64,000 bases of DNA from the NCBI GenBank assembly GCA_035610365.1, contig CM069432.1, positions 186,543,027-186,607,026 on the forward strand, given 5' to 3'. The stretch comes from Aquatica leii (lineage: Eukaryota > Arthropoda > Insecta > Coleoptera > Lampyridae). Shown one piece after another: positions 36,010 through 47,799 of this stretch (its first letter is position 1; each line of letters starts with the position of its first letter). Position numbers and translations under genes: made by a program. The notes under the pieces are model-generated. The model made no database searches and was not told the DNA's origin. It saw nothing but the letters and a program-made list of their open reading frames with translations.

Positions 36010-38048
36010 CTTAAACTCAATTTTCTATAATTTTTTGTGTTAAATAAAGCTTAATATACCAAAAATATAACAATTTAGTCAAAACAAGTCTTTTGTAATT
36101 ACATATAAAGTTATTGAACGATCAACAATAACATTTTTAATGAAAGCGGTATATAGTTTTAAAAAAAAGATAATTAAAAATAATAGTAAGTTTACAACCT
36201 AGTAGAATAACTAAGCATGTTATAAATACGCAAAACTGAAGTTAATTTGTAGAAAATTAATACGAGTTGTTTTGTATTACAAAAGTATTTAAAAAATGTA
36301 CTTATATATGCATACAAATTAAAAAAAAAACTATGTTACTACATTATATATGTTTTAGGTATATTGGGTTCTGTATTTTAAACTGCGTAACTAATTACAA
36401 AATAATTATATTGTCGTTTGAGGAACAATATATCTTAACTGAGCTATTATCTACATTTTTCTGTTATTGCCAAACAGTTTTTTTATTTAATTTTGTAACA
36501 TGCTATAAATATAGTTGTTAACTAATTATTGATCCCTTAAAAATTGAAATACATTTTTGTTTTGCATTTCTATGTCATCAAATAAAAAGAAAATACATGT
36601 TTTGCAGTTTTTTTTGGTAAGAATAATTATTTTTTTTAAATTCTTGTATTGTATTTCAGTGTCAATTTATCAAATACTAGAGAAAAAAACTTTGAGGAAA
36701 AACAACTCAAAGTTTAAGCAATAAAACCACCCCTGATTTTTTATAAGTGTTCTGCTTAGAAAATAAAACAAGAATTTTGTCTTCAAGTCAAAAAGCACGG
36801 TAAACGATGCAAAAAACAAAAAAAAATGAATTAACGAAAAATTGTAAAAGCTCTAGGAATTACACAAAAATTACCCAATAAAAATGTTCAATAAAAAAAA
36901 TTCATTGCTAAAAAAACTATCAGTTACTTTTTATTTATGGTTCTAAACAATCTTTTTTTCTTTTCAAATTTTGGCACGACATGGCTAACTTTTCGATAAA
37001 AAACTAATTGATCATAAATTTTGTTTGCTGAATAATCGCTCAAGTGGGAATCTATTCTTGTGGTACTTTTGCTATATCCTACGTTTGCAAATATTATTTC
37101 TGCTGCGCATTTGTAATATTTAAATTTAAGCATATAGAGAGATATTCGTAAAAACACCTTAAAAATAATTGGCGTAACTTTGACTATTTATGGTATTTCA
37201 AGTGACAAACTATGCCAAAAAATTGGTTTATGCATTAAATCAGAAGTCGGCAATGCGCAACCGCTTACAAGTTTCTATGCGATCTACCAAGCTATAACTT
37301 TTTTTAACAATTTGTTTTGTTTATGCACAGCTGAGCATACTCTTTACTTAAACAAGCACGCTTGCGTTAGTTTTTAGAAGTATGTACTTTGGCAGTGTGT
37401 ATTGCGTATACCAGTGTAACTGTAATATGTAACACAACAAGCAAGTGATGTTTTTTTGTAGCAACCGGCATGTGGTTTATTTTCAAAGTAAATATACCTG
37501 CAGTCCGGACATAACTTCATAACGCATTTGTAATCATAAATCGTTTAGTAAATAAGTTGAATTTTGTTATTAAATAATTTAACGGTAAAAAAGAGCTTCA
37601 AAATTTTTTTCTGCAAAAATTTTTGAAGGAATTCGAGTACAAAAAAAAATTTTATTGTTAAAAGTGTAAGATTAAATATGCATCAAAATAAACGATGTAA
37701 CGAGTAAGTGATACTTGTATTTACTTAATTCTCTATACAATTTACAACTATAAATATGTCAGTGGTTTCTTGAGTTACTTACTAAACGATTTACACTGTA
37801 CTTTCCAAAAATTATTAGAAACACAACAATTGGTCAACGTGGTAAAGAATGATTGCTGAACAAAAAAAGATTCTGACGAATTGAGTACCAATTCTTTTTT
37901 TTTTTTTGAAGTCGGTTGAAAATATAAAACAAAAAACTACAATTATAATTGAAATATAACCACTTGAGCAGATACTACAATAAGGTATAGATTGCAATCT
38001 GAACGACTAATAAAATGTAGATGCTGAGCATTGTTTACAAGCGTTCTG
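36010..38048. other. A+T-rich DNA, nothing identified
   Basis: The open frames of 60-84 codons (for example 36267-36521, plus, and 36924-37157, minus) look like chance frames. No repeat or RNA gene is recognised. Confidence 0.4.
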
Positions 38049-38117
38049 GCCTTCTACCATAAAACACTTATAGACGCGCCGTCAATCAACACTGGTGAAG
38101 CAAACATCTAAACCGCT

Positions 38118-38127
38118 GTGACGTCAC
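38118..38127. promoter_or_regulatory. CRE palindrome GTGACGTCAC, left arm
   Basis: This is an exact full cAMP-response-element/ATF-type palindrome (TGACGTCA core) inside the left inverted arm. Its mirror copy is at 38738-38747. The factor binding is inferred from the motif only. Confidence 0.4.
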
Positions 38128-38737
38128 GTCGGGGCAAAAACCCTAACTCTCATAACGCACAACGTATTCAAGCTGTGATATATACAGATGATCACTTACT
38201 AAAAGTACATTTTAGGTAATAAAAAATTGTGCGTAATGGTTTTGTGTTATATAAAAATGCATATGTATACACATACATACATGTGTACATATTCAAAAAT
38301 AAGAGTAATACATATAACTAAAAAACTATTGATTACAATTTCTAATTATTTTGTGCAATTCATCTCTTATCCGTTTCTATTTTTTTTAATTTAACGTTTC
38401 TGCCGTATAAGTGTAAGCTGCAATAATAAAACAATTAATTCTATTAAATAAATTCCATGATTATTTTCAGCAATTGTGAAAAAACACTGTCAATTTCATT
38501 TAGGATGTTCACCATTAATTTGGAGTTTACAGCATTTTTTTGTTTTTAAAATACTCTAGTTTGTTGATTTTATTTCTAGAAGACGAAAATGTCGTTCGGC
38601 TTGTTTGCAAATTAAAATGTCGTCTTTAGAAGCTAGTATAAGACATTCCTTGTATACACAATAATTTGCAAGTGGGTAAATAACAACCGAATATTAACAA
38701 CACAACCGCTATATGACCGTTAAAGTTTTGCCTCGTC

Positions 38738-38747
38738 GTGACGTCAC
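38738..38747. promoter_or_regulatory. CRE palindrome GTGACGTCAC, right arm
   Basis: This is the same ten bases as in the left arm, preserved although the flanking arm bases have diverged. Confidence 0.4.
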
Positions 38748-38829
38748 AACGGCTGAGATTTTTGCTTCACTGGACTCGTCGTTCGGACTCGCTAGCGGCG
38801 CGTCTACAAGTGTTTGATAGTCGAAGGCT

Positions 38830-41760
38830 CTAACTTAGAATTAGATAGATTATACATGTTGGTTGCGATAACAAACTTATTATTATTAATGGGGGTAGCT
38901 TCAATTGTAGACAATGTAATTTTAATAACGAGTAATGACATTTGCATAATTGTATTTTAATTTAATACTTAATGTTTTTTGCAACGTCATCAAGCGATAC
39001 GAAACTTGTTAGTACAAATAGTCGTGACACTGAACTTTGTTCCAGTAGTCACCATTATCTAAGCTTGCATTTTATAAAAGCATGTTCTATTTTATTGATA
39101 TAAAACAAAACAGGTCCGTACTTAATAAGTTATTTTAATTAAAATTTCACGAAAAAATTTTGAAAAGTTAGACCACATTTGTTTATAAAGCAAATGTGTT
39201 TAAAATTATCGTGACTACCTCCTATTAAGAGATTATGCGTTATATCAGTTGCACCTTGTAGAGTTTTCAAAATATTTTAATAAATGAGATTTTTGTTATA
39301 TAGTGTTCTCAAATGACTTCAAGATTTTATCTTTGAAGAAACATTATTAACTTTTTTTATGGTCACAGAACACAAAGAAAAAACGTTTTGTATTCGATAG
39401 AACGAGATTATTCTCAAACCACGTGACTCTGTAGTATAGGTAACGCAGTAAATATTCATTAAAACAGTAAAAAAACAGGTTACGTAGCTTGCGAATAATT
39501 TCGATTAACCGTTACTTCCGTTGTAATAAAAATGTACTTTAAATAGTTCTTATATTCATAACATAATTTCACTATCCAGTTTATTTTCTTATGTGTAAGA
39601 CCGGTTGGTTTGTCTATCTAAAAAACATCTAGATAATTTTATGATAGGTAATATAGAAATCATCTACAATATTCAATTAGACAGTGTTCAAAAAGTGAAT
39701 TTGCAGTTTAAAACAAAATTGTTTATTTCACAACTTGAAAAGATTAATTATCACCCAGTTTGAAATCGTTTTAAACAGACAATGGCAGACCGTGTTATCC
39801 AAATAATATTTATATTGCTTTACTAAAATTATAGAACAATAATTTTTATTATTGTTTTTAAAGATTTTTATGCAACTGACATTGATATATTAATATTTGA
39901 AAATGCTATTAAATTTTATAGTTTAAAATTATAAGACAATTTATAACTGGAGTTAACTGATTTACAATTAAACAATGTATATAAAAATAATTTTGATGAA
40001 AATAATTTCTATTTGGGTTCATCAAAGAATAAAATTCAGATATTTTTTTCAAAATCAACTATTTGCATTTTTTCATGCACTTATTTATACAAACAAAATT
40101 TTATAAATTCCAAATGTAGAACGAGATTGACCGATGAAAATCTGCAAAACTTTTGGAAGATCTCAATATTACAACTCAACTTGATATAAATGAATTATGA
40201 AAAAACAATAAAGAACAAACATTGCATTAAATTTTAATGTTATTTTTATTTAAATAAAATAAATCATTTTTATATAATTAGAGTTTTATTTCATTTTTAA
40301 GATTTTTTTTGTTCTCCGATTATAGCATCTAAATAAGATTATTTTAGATAATATTTATATTATATTTAAAAAAACTATTTAAGTTACATATTACATACTT
40401 CTGATTGTGCAACCTGCTTAATTTTTTTTATTTAAATACTGGCCGTCTAAAAAAGTTGGACGACCGTTACATTAAAGAAACAGTCTCAGTCAAATAAAAA
40501 TCAATTACATACGGCCACAACTTATAAAATAAAAGATTTTGATAAAAGTGTTGATTGCTACTAAATTCGTTTACATTTTAAGTTAAAAAATAATTACAAA
40601 AAAAAGGTAATATACAACTGTAACTATAGAGGATAAAAATCTGACATTTTTTTGCAATCACAAAATAATTATAGTCAAAGATAAAAAGAATATATAGAAT
40701 GAAATACATAACAGAAATCTTTATTTTTAGAATGTGAGAAGACAAAGAGTTTTAATTAAGAAACTGAATTTACTATTTGTAGACTAACACAAAGACAAGG
40801 ATATATAAGACGACAACAAAAGTTGTGTCTTTGTAATAATAATTTTACATTATAATAAGTAAATATTGTATTACAGGTACTTTTATTTAAAAAAATATGT
40901 TTTTTTAATATTAATTAAATTGTTTGCAGTTAGTTCTAACTATTTTAAATTAACTTGTATAAATAAAAATTTGTTTTGGTAGACAGTTAATTTTAACCAA
41001 TAATGACATTCCAAATATTTAAGACGCTAAAATTTTAATTTTCACCGAGTTTTTTTACAGCAATTAAACACAACCTTTAAAAACATTTTTTTTAATCTAG
41101 ACCTAACAAACCTATAAAAGCATTTGTGTTTACGTAAATTTAGAAACTGCAGCAATTCACTAAACCGATCTTAAGAGAAACGGTTGTTTTATTTTGTTAT
41201 TTAGTTCAGAGCATAAACCTTTATTTAATTAATCGTCTAAGAAGGTTGCCTTGACCAAATGCGTTAGCAAATTAGAAAGATATTGTGTATATGAAGTAAT
41301 TTTATTGTATGTATTAGACATGTTGCAATATAAGAACATACAAATACAAAACACTCAAAAAATGGGTAAGATGAAGTTGACATCCAAAGATATTTAAACA
41401 AAACCTCAAATTATTTAAACATTATTTAAGTACATTTTTTTCTACTACAAAATTTCATCAACAAACAAATAAAATGGATATCTGATTACATATTCTAACA
41501 GTTGAAATAATTTAACATAAAATATGCTTTTATCATAAACTAATTCATACGAAACTATACTTATGTTATAAATCGTGACGTCATTATTCTGCATAGAAAT
41601 TTCATACTAGTATTAAAATTTTGTGTAATTATTTGCCATTTTATGTACTTTTGATTGCAAAGTACAATTAATAAAAATTAAAAAAATTAAAAAAAAAAAC
41701 AGTAAAAAAGTACTATCTAAAAGCATAAACATAAAATCACGTCGTTTTTACACTTTAAAA
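38830..41760. other. A+T-rich DNA, nothing identified
   Basis: No frame of 60 codons or more, and no clear repeat or RNA gene. Confidence 0.45.
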
Positions 41761-41767
41761 ATCTTGG

Positions 41768-41890
41768 TTAGATTTTTGGTTGCTTGTTTAAACTCATTGA
41801 TTCCTTTCACGCTCTGATAAAACGTAAACAAAACGTTGATATCCTATATTATAACGTTGACACGATCTACACCCAAAAGACGTTTTTATT
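41768..41890 (+). repeat. Relic copy of the hammerhead-bearing repeat
   Basis: The stretch aligns by eye with 61,915-62,055. Shared words in order are TTAGATTT..GGTTGCTTGTTT, CACGC.CTGAT, CAAAACGTTG, GTTGACACG.TC and AGACGTT.TTAT. The core box is altered (CTGATAA) and stem II is lost, so no ribozyme can be drawn. Confidence 0.65.
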
Positions 41891-41899
41891 TTACTATTT

Positions 41900-44260
41900 T
41901 ATTCAGTACTGTCATTTTTGAAAAATTAAATTATTTGAATGTGTTTAGTACTAAGCTTGGTATAGACAACTAAAATATTTTTAGCCCAACTAAGTTTTAG
42001 TTTTACGTTTAGAATTATCATTATTAAATTAAACAAAAACCCGTTTTCTTGTTTATCTATTTTAAGAAATAGGTATATTCAAAATTGTTAGTATTATTTT
42101 TTCTTTTAAAACAGTATTTGTATTAATATGACAATGTATAATAAACAATAATTATTAAATATTATTATATATTAAATAACTTTTTTTATTTGAATTTATG
42201 AAAAAAGATACAGTTTTAAAAAGTATTCTTAAACTATTTAAAACAAATAACATTAAAGTAAGTCTTTATATATAAAATAAAACAGTTTAATATTATTACG
42301 TAATGTTTTTCATGTCGATTTAATAAAACCACTTATATTATAATTCATAAAAAAACTACAATCATTTACATCATTATTATTTGTTTTTCTTATAAAACCT
42401 TAAGATTCATATTTTTCTTTAAATTAAAAACATTTTATTTAAAATATGTATTTCACTTTCTAATATTTTGATTTAAAATGTTGATTGAAAAAAAATAATT
42501 AATATTAAAATAAAAATAAATAAAATTAAATAAATTAAAATTGCAGACAATTTTTAAAATTTAATTATTGTATGTTTTTTGTAAAATTTGGTTTTAAAAT
42601 CAATATAACGACTGAAACGTGTAAAAGGGAAACAGCTTTTAGTAAAGTAAAAGCTTTGGTTGAACGATTGATAAAATTTTCTTCAATCACTTTACCGAAT
42701 GTAGTGCTTATATATTTACAAGTTTTATATTTGTATATAATATGCTTTACTTTTTAAATAACACAAAAACGTGTTTGTATATTTAATTAAACTATCATTT
42801 AAACAATAAGAAATACTAATAATAAAGATATTAGTATGTATAAATTATTAGTTATATTACAAACGTAATAGTTACAGCAATAACAAGAAAACTTTAAATA
42901 TTAAAAATTAAATCAGTATTTACTTTGTACCTAACTTTTACGTTGATATTATCTGCAAAAAAGAAATTAACACAATAACGTTGTTCATTTAAAACGCAAT
43001 TTGATTTAAAAATGAATTACACTTTAGTAAACATACTTTATTTATTGTACCTTTTTTGCATGTAAATAAGTTTGTTTTAGTTCAAGATTATGGATGCCGA
43101 TTAAAAAAAACAGTTGTTCAACAATTAATATAATAATATTATAGTGCTGGTTGTAACACAATGTTATAAATACTAAAAAAAAATATTATGCACATTTTGC
43201 AAATTTACAAACGTTGAAAATTTTAATTTAAATTATTATCATTATATTACTACAAAAATTACTCTAACACAATTATAATTAATACGGATTCATTATGTCT
43301 AAAGAATTTAAAAAGTTTTTCCGATCAAATTTTATATAATCCTGTATAAGCATTGCTATATAAGTTTTACGACGCAAAACTAGAAAATGGAAAATTTCAG
43401 CTTTTGCAGCAAATAATAATTTTTAAAAACGTGTCATGCATTGACAAAAAAGTTTCGTTTTGACAGTAGTGTTACTTATGTAACATTTTACCTTTAACTT
43501 TTTAAAATAAATTTATTTTTACGGAGTGAAAACATTATACAATTTTTTAACAAAGACAAAGAAAAAATATAAGCGTTGTATAAGATTATTTCGAAAATCT
43601 ACGTAATAACAATAAAGAAGCACTTTTTAAGTAACTGTCAGTATTTATTTTTATAAGGTTTCTTTTTACTAATACATTAATCAAGCTTAGGTATTAATTT
43701 CAGTAGGAGACAAAACTTTATTTTTGCTATTTTATAAATTTACTTAATCGATTCATAAGCATCGATGCACTGCAGTTACATAAAAAACTTGATCCAGACA
43801 TGTCGATGTGAAACTAAAGAATTGTCGTGGCAATTAAAAGTCTAAAAATAAATTTTGCAATGAGAACAATAACGGAAGCTAATGTGCGTAGGTATTAAAT
43901 TGCCATCATTGTCATTTCTGAAAAAAAAATAAAAAAACCGTAAAAACTTCTAAAGGTTTTTTTGTTAGGATAAGCAAAATTTACAATAATTCCTAATGAG
44001 TGAATAACTTCAAAGTTGTGTAAAACTTCGAGTAGACTCACAAATTATCTGTTCTTTTAAACATTTTACCAAAAAGCATCATATTTCAGTAATTACACCA
44101 GTACTTTTTTAAATATGTTTCGTTTCTGTAGAGTTAATTAATATAGAACGTTCAATTAATTTAAATTTTTATGAAATTAAGTACTTACCATAATTTTTCG
44201 AGTGCTAGTCTAAACACAAAACTCACTTTATCACAACGTTAACAAATAATATCTTTTTAA
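41900..44260. other. A+T-rich DNA, nothing identified
   Basis: One 61-codon frame at 42572-42757 (plus) has no recognisable family. Otherwise the sequence is low in complexity. Confidence 0.45.
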
Positions 44261-44270
44261 AGCACAATAA

Positions 44271-44570
44271 ATGTTTGATATTCTTATCAAAATTTATTTT
44301 GCGAAGTATGTAACGAGGTGTAATATAAGTTCGCGAATTAAGGGTTGCGGGCGCGATATTGTCGGACCGCGTGCGGGATCGCACTGGCGCCACATGGTCC
44401 AGGAAGGGTTGGAAGACTACGAATTTTACATCGATTGCATACGGCTTACGATCCTCCTACACTTTAGCTGTTCTCGTATTTGGATAATGAGGAGGTTATT
44501 AATTTATGCATGTGTGTCCAAGCGTCACTTAACGTATGACCTAACAGGTCACACGCATGATTACACTTAA
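44271..44570 (+). other. Unassigned 99-codon frame over a G+C-rich island
   Basis: Bases 44,330-44,475 are far richer in G+C and CpG (GCGGGCGCGATATTG, GGCGCCACATGG) than anything nearby. The frame reads GRDIVGPRAGSHWRHMVQEG and then a hydrophobic stretch. I recognise no domain. It may be the remains of a retroelement LTR or leader, or of a host regulatory island. Confidence 0.25.
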
Positions 44571-44579
44571 TTGCGTTCT

Positions 44580-45690
44580 TAATGCGCCATAACTGTTTTC
44601 AATCGTATACAATGTAATAAATTTCTACAACAAACGCTTAATGTGATTCCATATTGATTACAAATTAAAATTTAAATTGTTAAGAAGCCCTTCACTTAGA
44701 CATTTTGACTTGGCATTACTTAGCTTACTTTCTAACATAAATTTAATTTTATGCAAAACTAAACTTTATTTTGTGTACGCTAATTATTAATACTTAATTA
44801 ATCTTGTTTTTGATTTAAAAAACAAACAGATGTCGAGTTTGTATAATGTTATTAAGTTTAGTCTCACGTAGAAAATTTTATTCTAGGACAGAATTCTGAC
44901 GGATTAAATGCTTCACATTCCAGATTGAAAATGCGACGTTGATGCTACATAATCTAAAAGATTTTCGAAAACTCACGATTCATACAAATTACAACAAATA
45001 AATTTTTAGTGGTTTTGCACTGACTATTTATTATAATTATTGTTAATTTTATATAAACTAATTTTAATGGATACAAAAAATTATCTAATAGAAAAAATTT
45101 ACTAAGTATACTTGTACTATTTAACTTTAAAATTAAATAGTTTACATATAAAAATGTATACATTAATGATATTTAATTTAAAATAATTATAAAACATTTT
45201 TATATTAGATATATATTTATATTTATAAATGCATTGTAAAACGTTTGCAATACAAGTTTACATTTATATGCGAATTTATGTTATTATAAAATGAACTATT
45301 TTAATTATAGCATTCAGTTTACTTACTAAAAATCGTTTTATTTATATTTTTTCTATTATGTGTATGTTATCAGCAGTAAATAGCAATTATATTTACATAC
45401 TATTTACTTATTATTTAAAAATGTTATTTGTAATTTTAATAACTAAATTATTTTAATTTTTATAAAAAAGTTATAAAATAATTTGTTAAGATCCGCTGAG
45501 CATTAAGTTACATGTGTTCACTTTGTGATAATGTGATGGAAATGACAAACTAAATCATTCGACAGAAAATGACAGTTATAAAAAAATGTTTAATACTTTG
45601 AATGCACTAAAAATTTTAAATTTGTAAAGCAACTACACCAAAACGACTTAATTTTGTTTTTTAATTAAGATACTTTAGTATTTAATAGCT
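44580..45690. other. A+T-rich DNA, nothing identified
   Basis: One 69-codon frame at 44954-45163 (minus) looks like chance. No repeat is noted. Confidence 0.4.
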
Positions 45691-45698
45691 ATGTAATG

Positions 45699-45772
45699 CG
45701 TAAAAGTTGATACAGACGTTATACGGGCGTAACCCCGTTTTCTACAATATTTATTTTTTCAACTTTTACGTA
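45699..45772. repeat. Short inverted repeat beside piggyBac fossil
   Basis: GCGTAAAAGTTGA at about 45,699 is matched by TCAACTTTTACGT at about 45,760. The pair lies about 110 bp beyond the C-terminal end of the piggyBac fossil and might be a remnant of its terminal region. Confidence 0.4.
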
Positions 45773-45884
45773 TAGAACTTACACCAGTTTGGTATAAAAC
45801 TATATGTAAAAGAAAAACGTTTTTTTGCACATAGCAGTTGACCCGGTTTATTTACATATTACTTATAACGCTGTTTTAACCTAT

Positions 45885-47771
45885 TCATGACCACATTTTT
45901 ATTAACTGAATGAAGTTGGTGCTCTGAAGGGTATTATTGCTAAAAGTTAATAACAAACTGTAAAAAAATTCTATCTTATCAATAATTTTTAACAGGGTTG
46001 AGAAAAAAGTTCCATTATTGAAACATGGTAATTTCAAAGTGCAGTTGTTTTTAAAAATACAAACAATATCGAACAAAGTCATAAACTGATATATATTTTT
46101 TTGTTGGTCATGAAAAGCTTTAAAACAGTTGAAAGGATGCATGTTGAGACGACACACACCACAACCAAGAATAGAATTTTTTGTCAAACTTTACATCGGT
46201 TTTATTTAAGAGTTTCTGTATAATGCAACACGTTCAAATTGTTAGACACAGCTGTAGGAAAATTTCTAGTTAATACATCTATGGACCTCAGTTGACTAAC
46301 TAAACTATGAATAGTACCAAAATCTAATAAGTAAACACATTGTTTCTTATAAAACCTATAAAGTTCTGGGCGGGTTCAATTTTTTCAAAATTATCACCCG
46401 CAGTTTTTAAAAATTATTTTTTAGCTTCAATTTCTATTCTGTGTAAAGTCCAAGCATTTGAAAGCGTTGCTAAAAACAGAAGACTACATGGAGACTAGTA
46501 CCACTTGTTTTGGATTTTTATTCTGTAGTTAGATATATTCCTGTCTATTAAATATGTGCCTACCATGTAGGCGTTGTAAACATTTACCGCATTTGGCATT
46601 TGCATAGAATTGCTGCAGAATATCCTTTAGCAAACCTTGTTGGTAACACACCATAGACATTTGATGCAATCTAAACTGTACAATTATCAATCCATTGCAT
46701 CACAATTATGTTTTTATTCTTGTTCACACAAGATATAGTAAAACTTCTTTTTTGTTAAGACGACAATTTTCAGTTCTATTCTGACGTATTGTGTCCATTC
46801 AACCATACCCAAGATCAGTCACTTTTCTAAGAAGCCGGCAAACCAGTAAAAATAAAAAAATTGTAATGACGATCTGGATAAAATTGTTTGAGTCTTTCTA
46901 CAAAGATGGTTACTACTGATGCTCCAAGACCAAGCTCTGAATTCTGAAGATACGTTTGTTTTCCTTGATAAGGCTCTGTGCGTATCAATTATGCATTTGA
47001 ACTGTTGATCGATCAAAATTTAAAGTTGTATCTAATTGGTTTGCATAAAATTATTTGTTTACAGCTGCGGTGACTGTAGTACAGAACCATTAGGTCTGTA
47101 TTATCTGCAAATTGTAGATTTTTTTAAATTTTTCTAAAACGTGTGCAAAACATATCATCAGCAATTACTTGATTTTTTAGATCTGCATTTAAACTCCAAT
47201 ACATATTACGTCTTAGTGTGGCATTGTATCCAGATATTATATGGTGGCAAAAAACATTTATGCCATTTACAGATAAGTCAACGGTACTATTTGCAGTTTT
47301 TTTCTTTAGCATACTGATCTCTGACATACTCAAAAGTGTAGCTATCCCCAAACGTTTTAAGTAGATCGACAGGGTTACTCAGTTTTATGTCTTCTGTTAG
47401 TGTTAAAGCAACATTATACATCGCAGGGCTTGTAAAATCCCCATTATTCCATTTTTCTACAGTCATTTATTTGCTTTTTCCTTTTTAACTTTGCTTTTAT
47501 TACTGTCGCTATCTATGTACTGCACTTTTTTTTCTTTAGGCTGTTGCTGTTCACACTAAAAGTGGCTTGTTAAGTTTTTTTTGTCCAACTTTTTGCTGTT
47601 ATTAGATTTCGCTTCTTTAGAGAGAATCCCATTTTCTGATTCATCATCACTTGTCTCATATACATCATTGCCATGTATTTTTAAAGATGCCTCAGCTGGA
47701 GCACAGAGTATTTTTGATGAAAACTTTTGCACAATCAACCTTATCTTCTCTATCGGGTACCTCTGAGTCAC
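45885..47771 (-). pseudogene. piggyBac-family transposase fossil
   Basis: Read on minus, the order fits a piggyBac (PGBD-like) transposase. There is an acidic, serine-rich N-terminus (47556-47771, ETSDDESENG). Next comes the start of the conserved domain (47124-47351, with ATLRRNMYWSLNADLKNQ and CTRFRKI). Middle pieces around 46,650-46,960 follow (ASVVTIFVERLKQFYPDRHY, NIIVMQWIDNCTV, then ASNVYG). A C-terminal cysteine-rich block with GCGVCRLNMHPFNCFKAFH (45885-46187) ends it, as in the family's zinc-ribbon tail. Stops and frame changes separate the pieces, so it is inactive. No TTAA-flanked terminal repeat was secured. Confidence 0.75.
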
Positions 47772-47799
47772 CTTTGGAGTTATCAGTCCCTGTGATGTA

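Larger units (their letters stand above)
38049..38828. mobile_element. MITE-like element with long inverted ends
   Basis: The left end, starting GCCTTCTACCATAAAACAC, and the complement of the right end, GCCTTCGACTATCAAACAC, are imperfect inverted repeats of about 90-100 bp. Both continue through TAGACGCGCCG, GTGAAGCAAA and GTGACGTCAC. The middle of about 590 bp is A+T-rich and without a gene. This is the structure of a nonautonomous DNA transposon. I could not settle a target duplication. Each arm is much richer in G+C than the surroundings. Confidence 0.75.
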
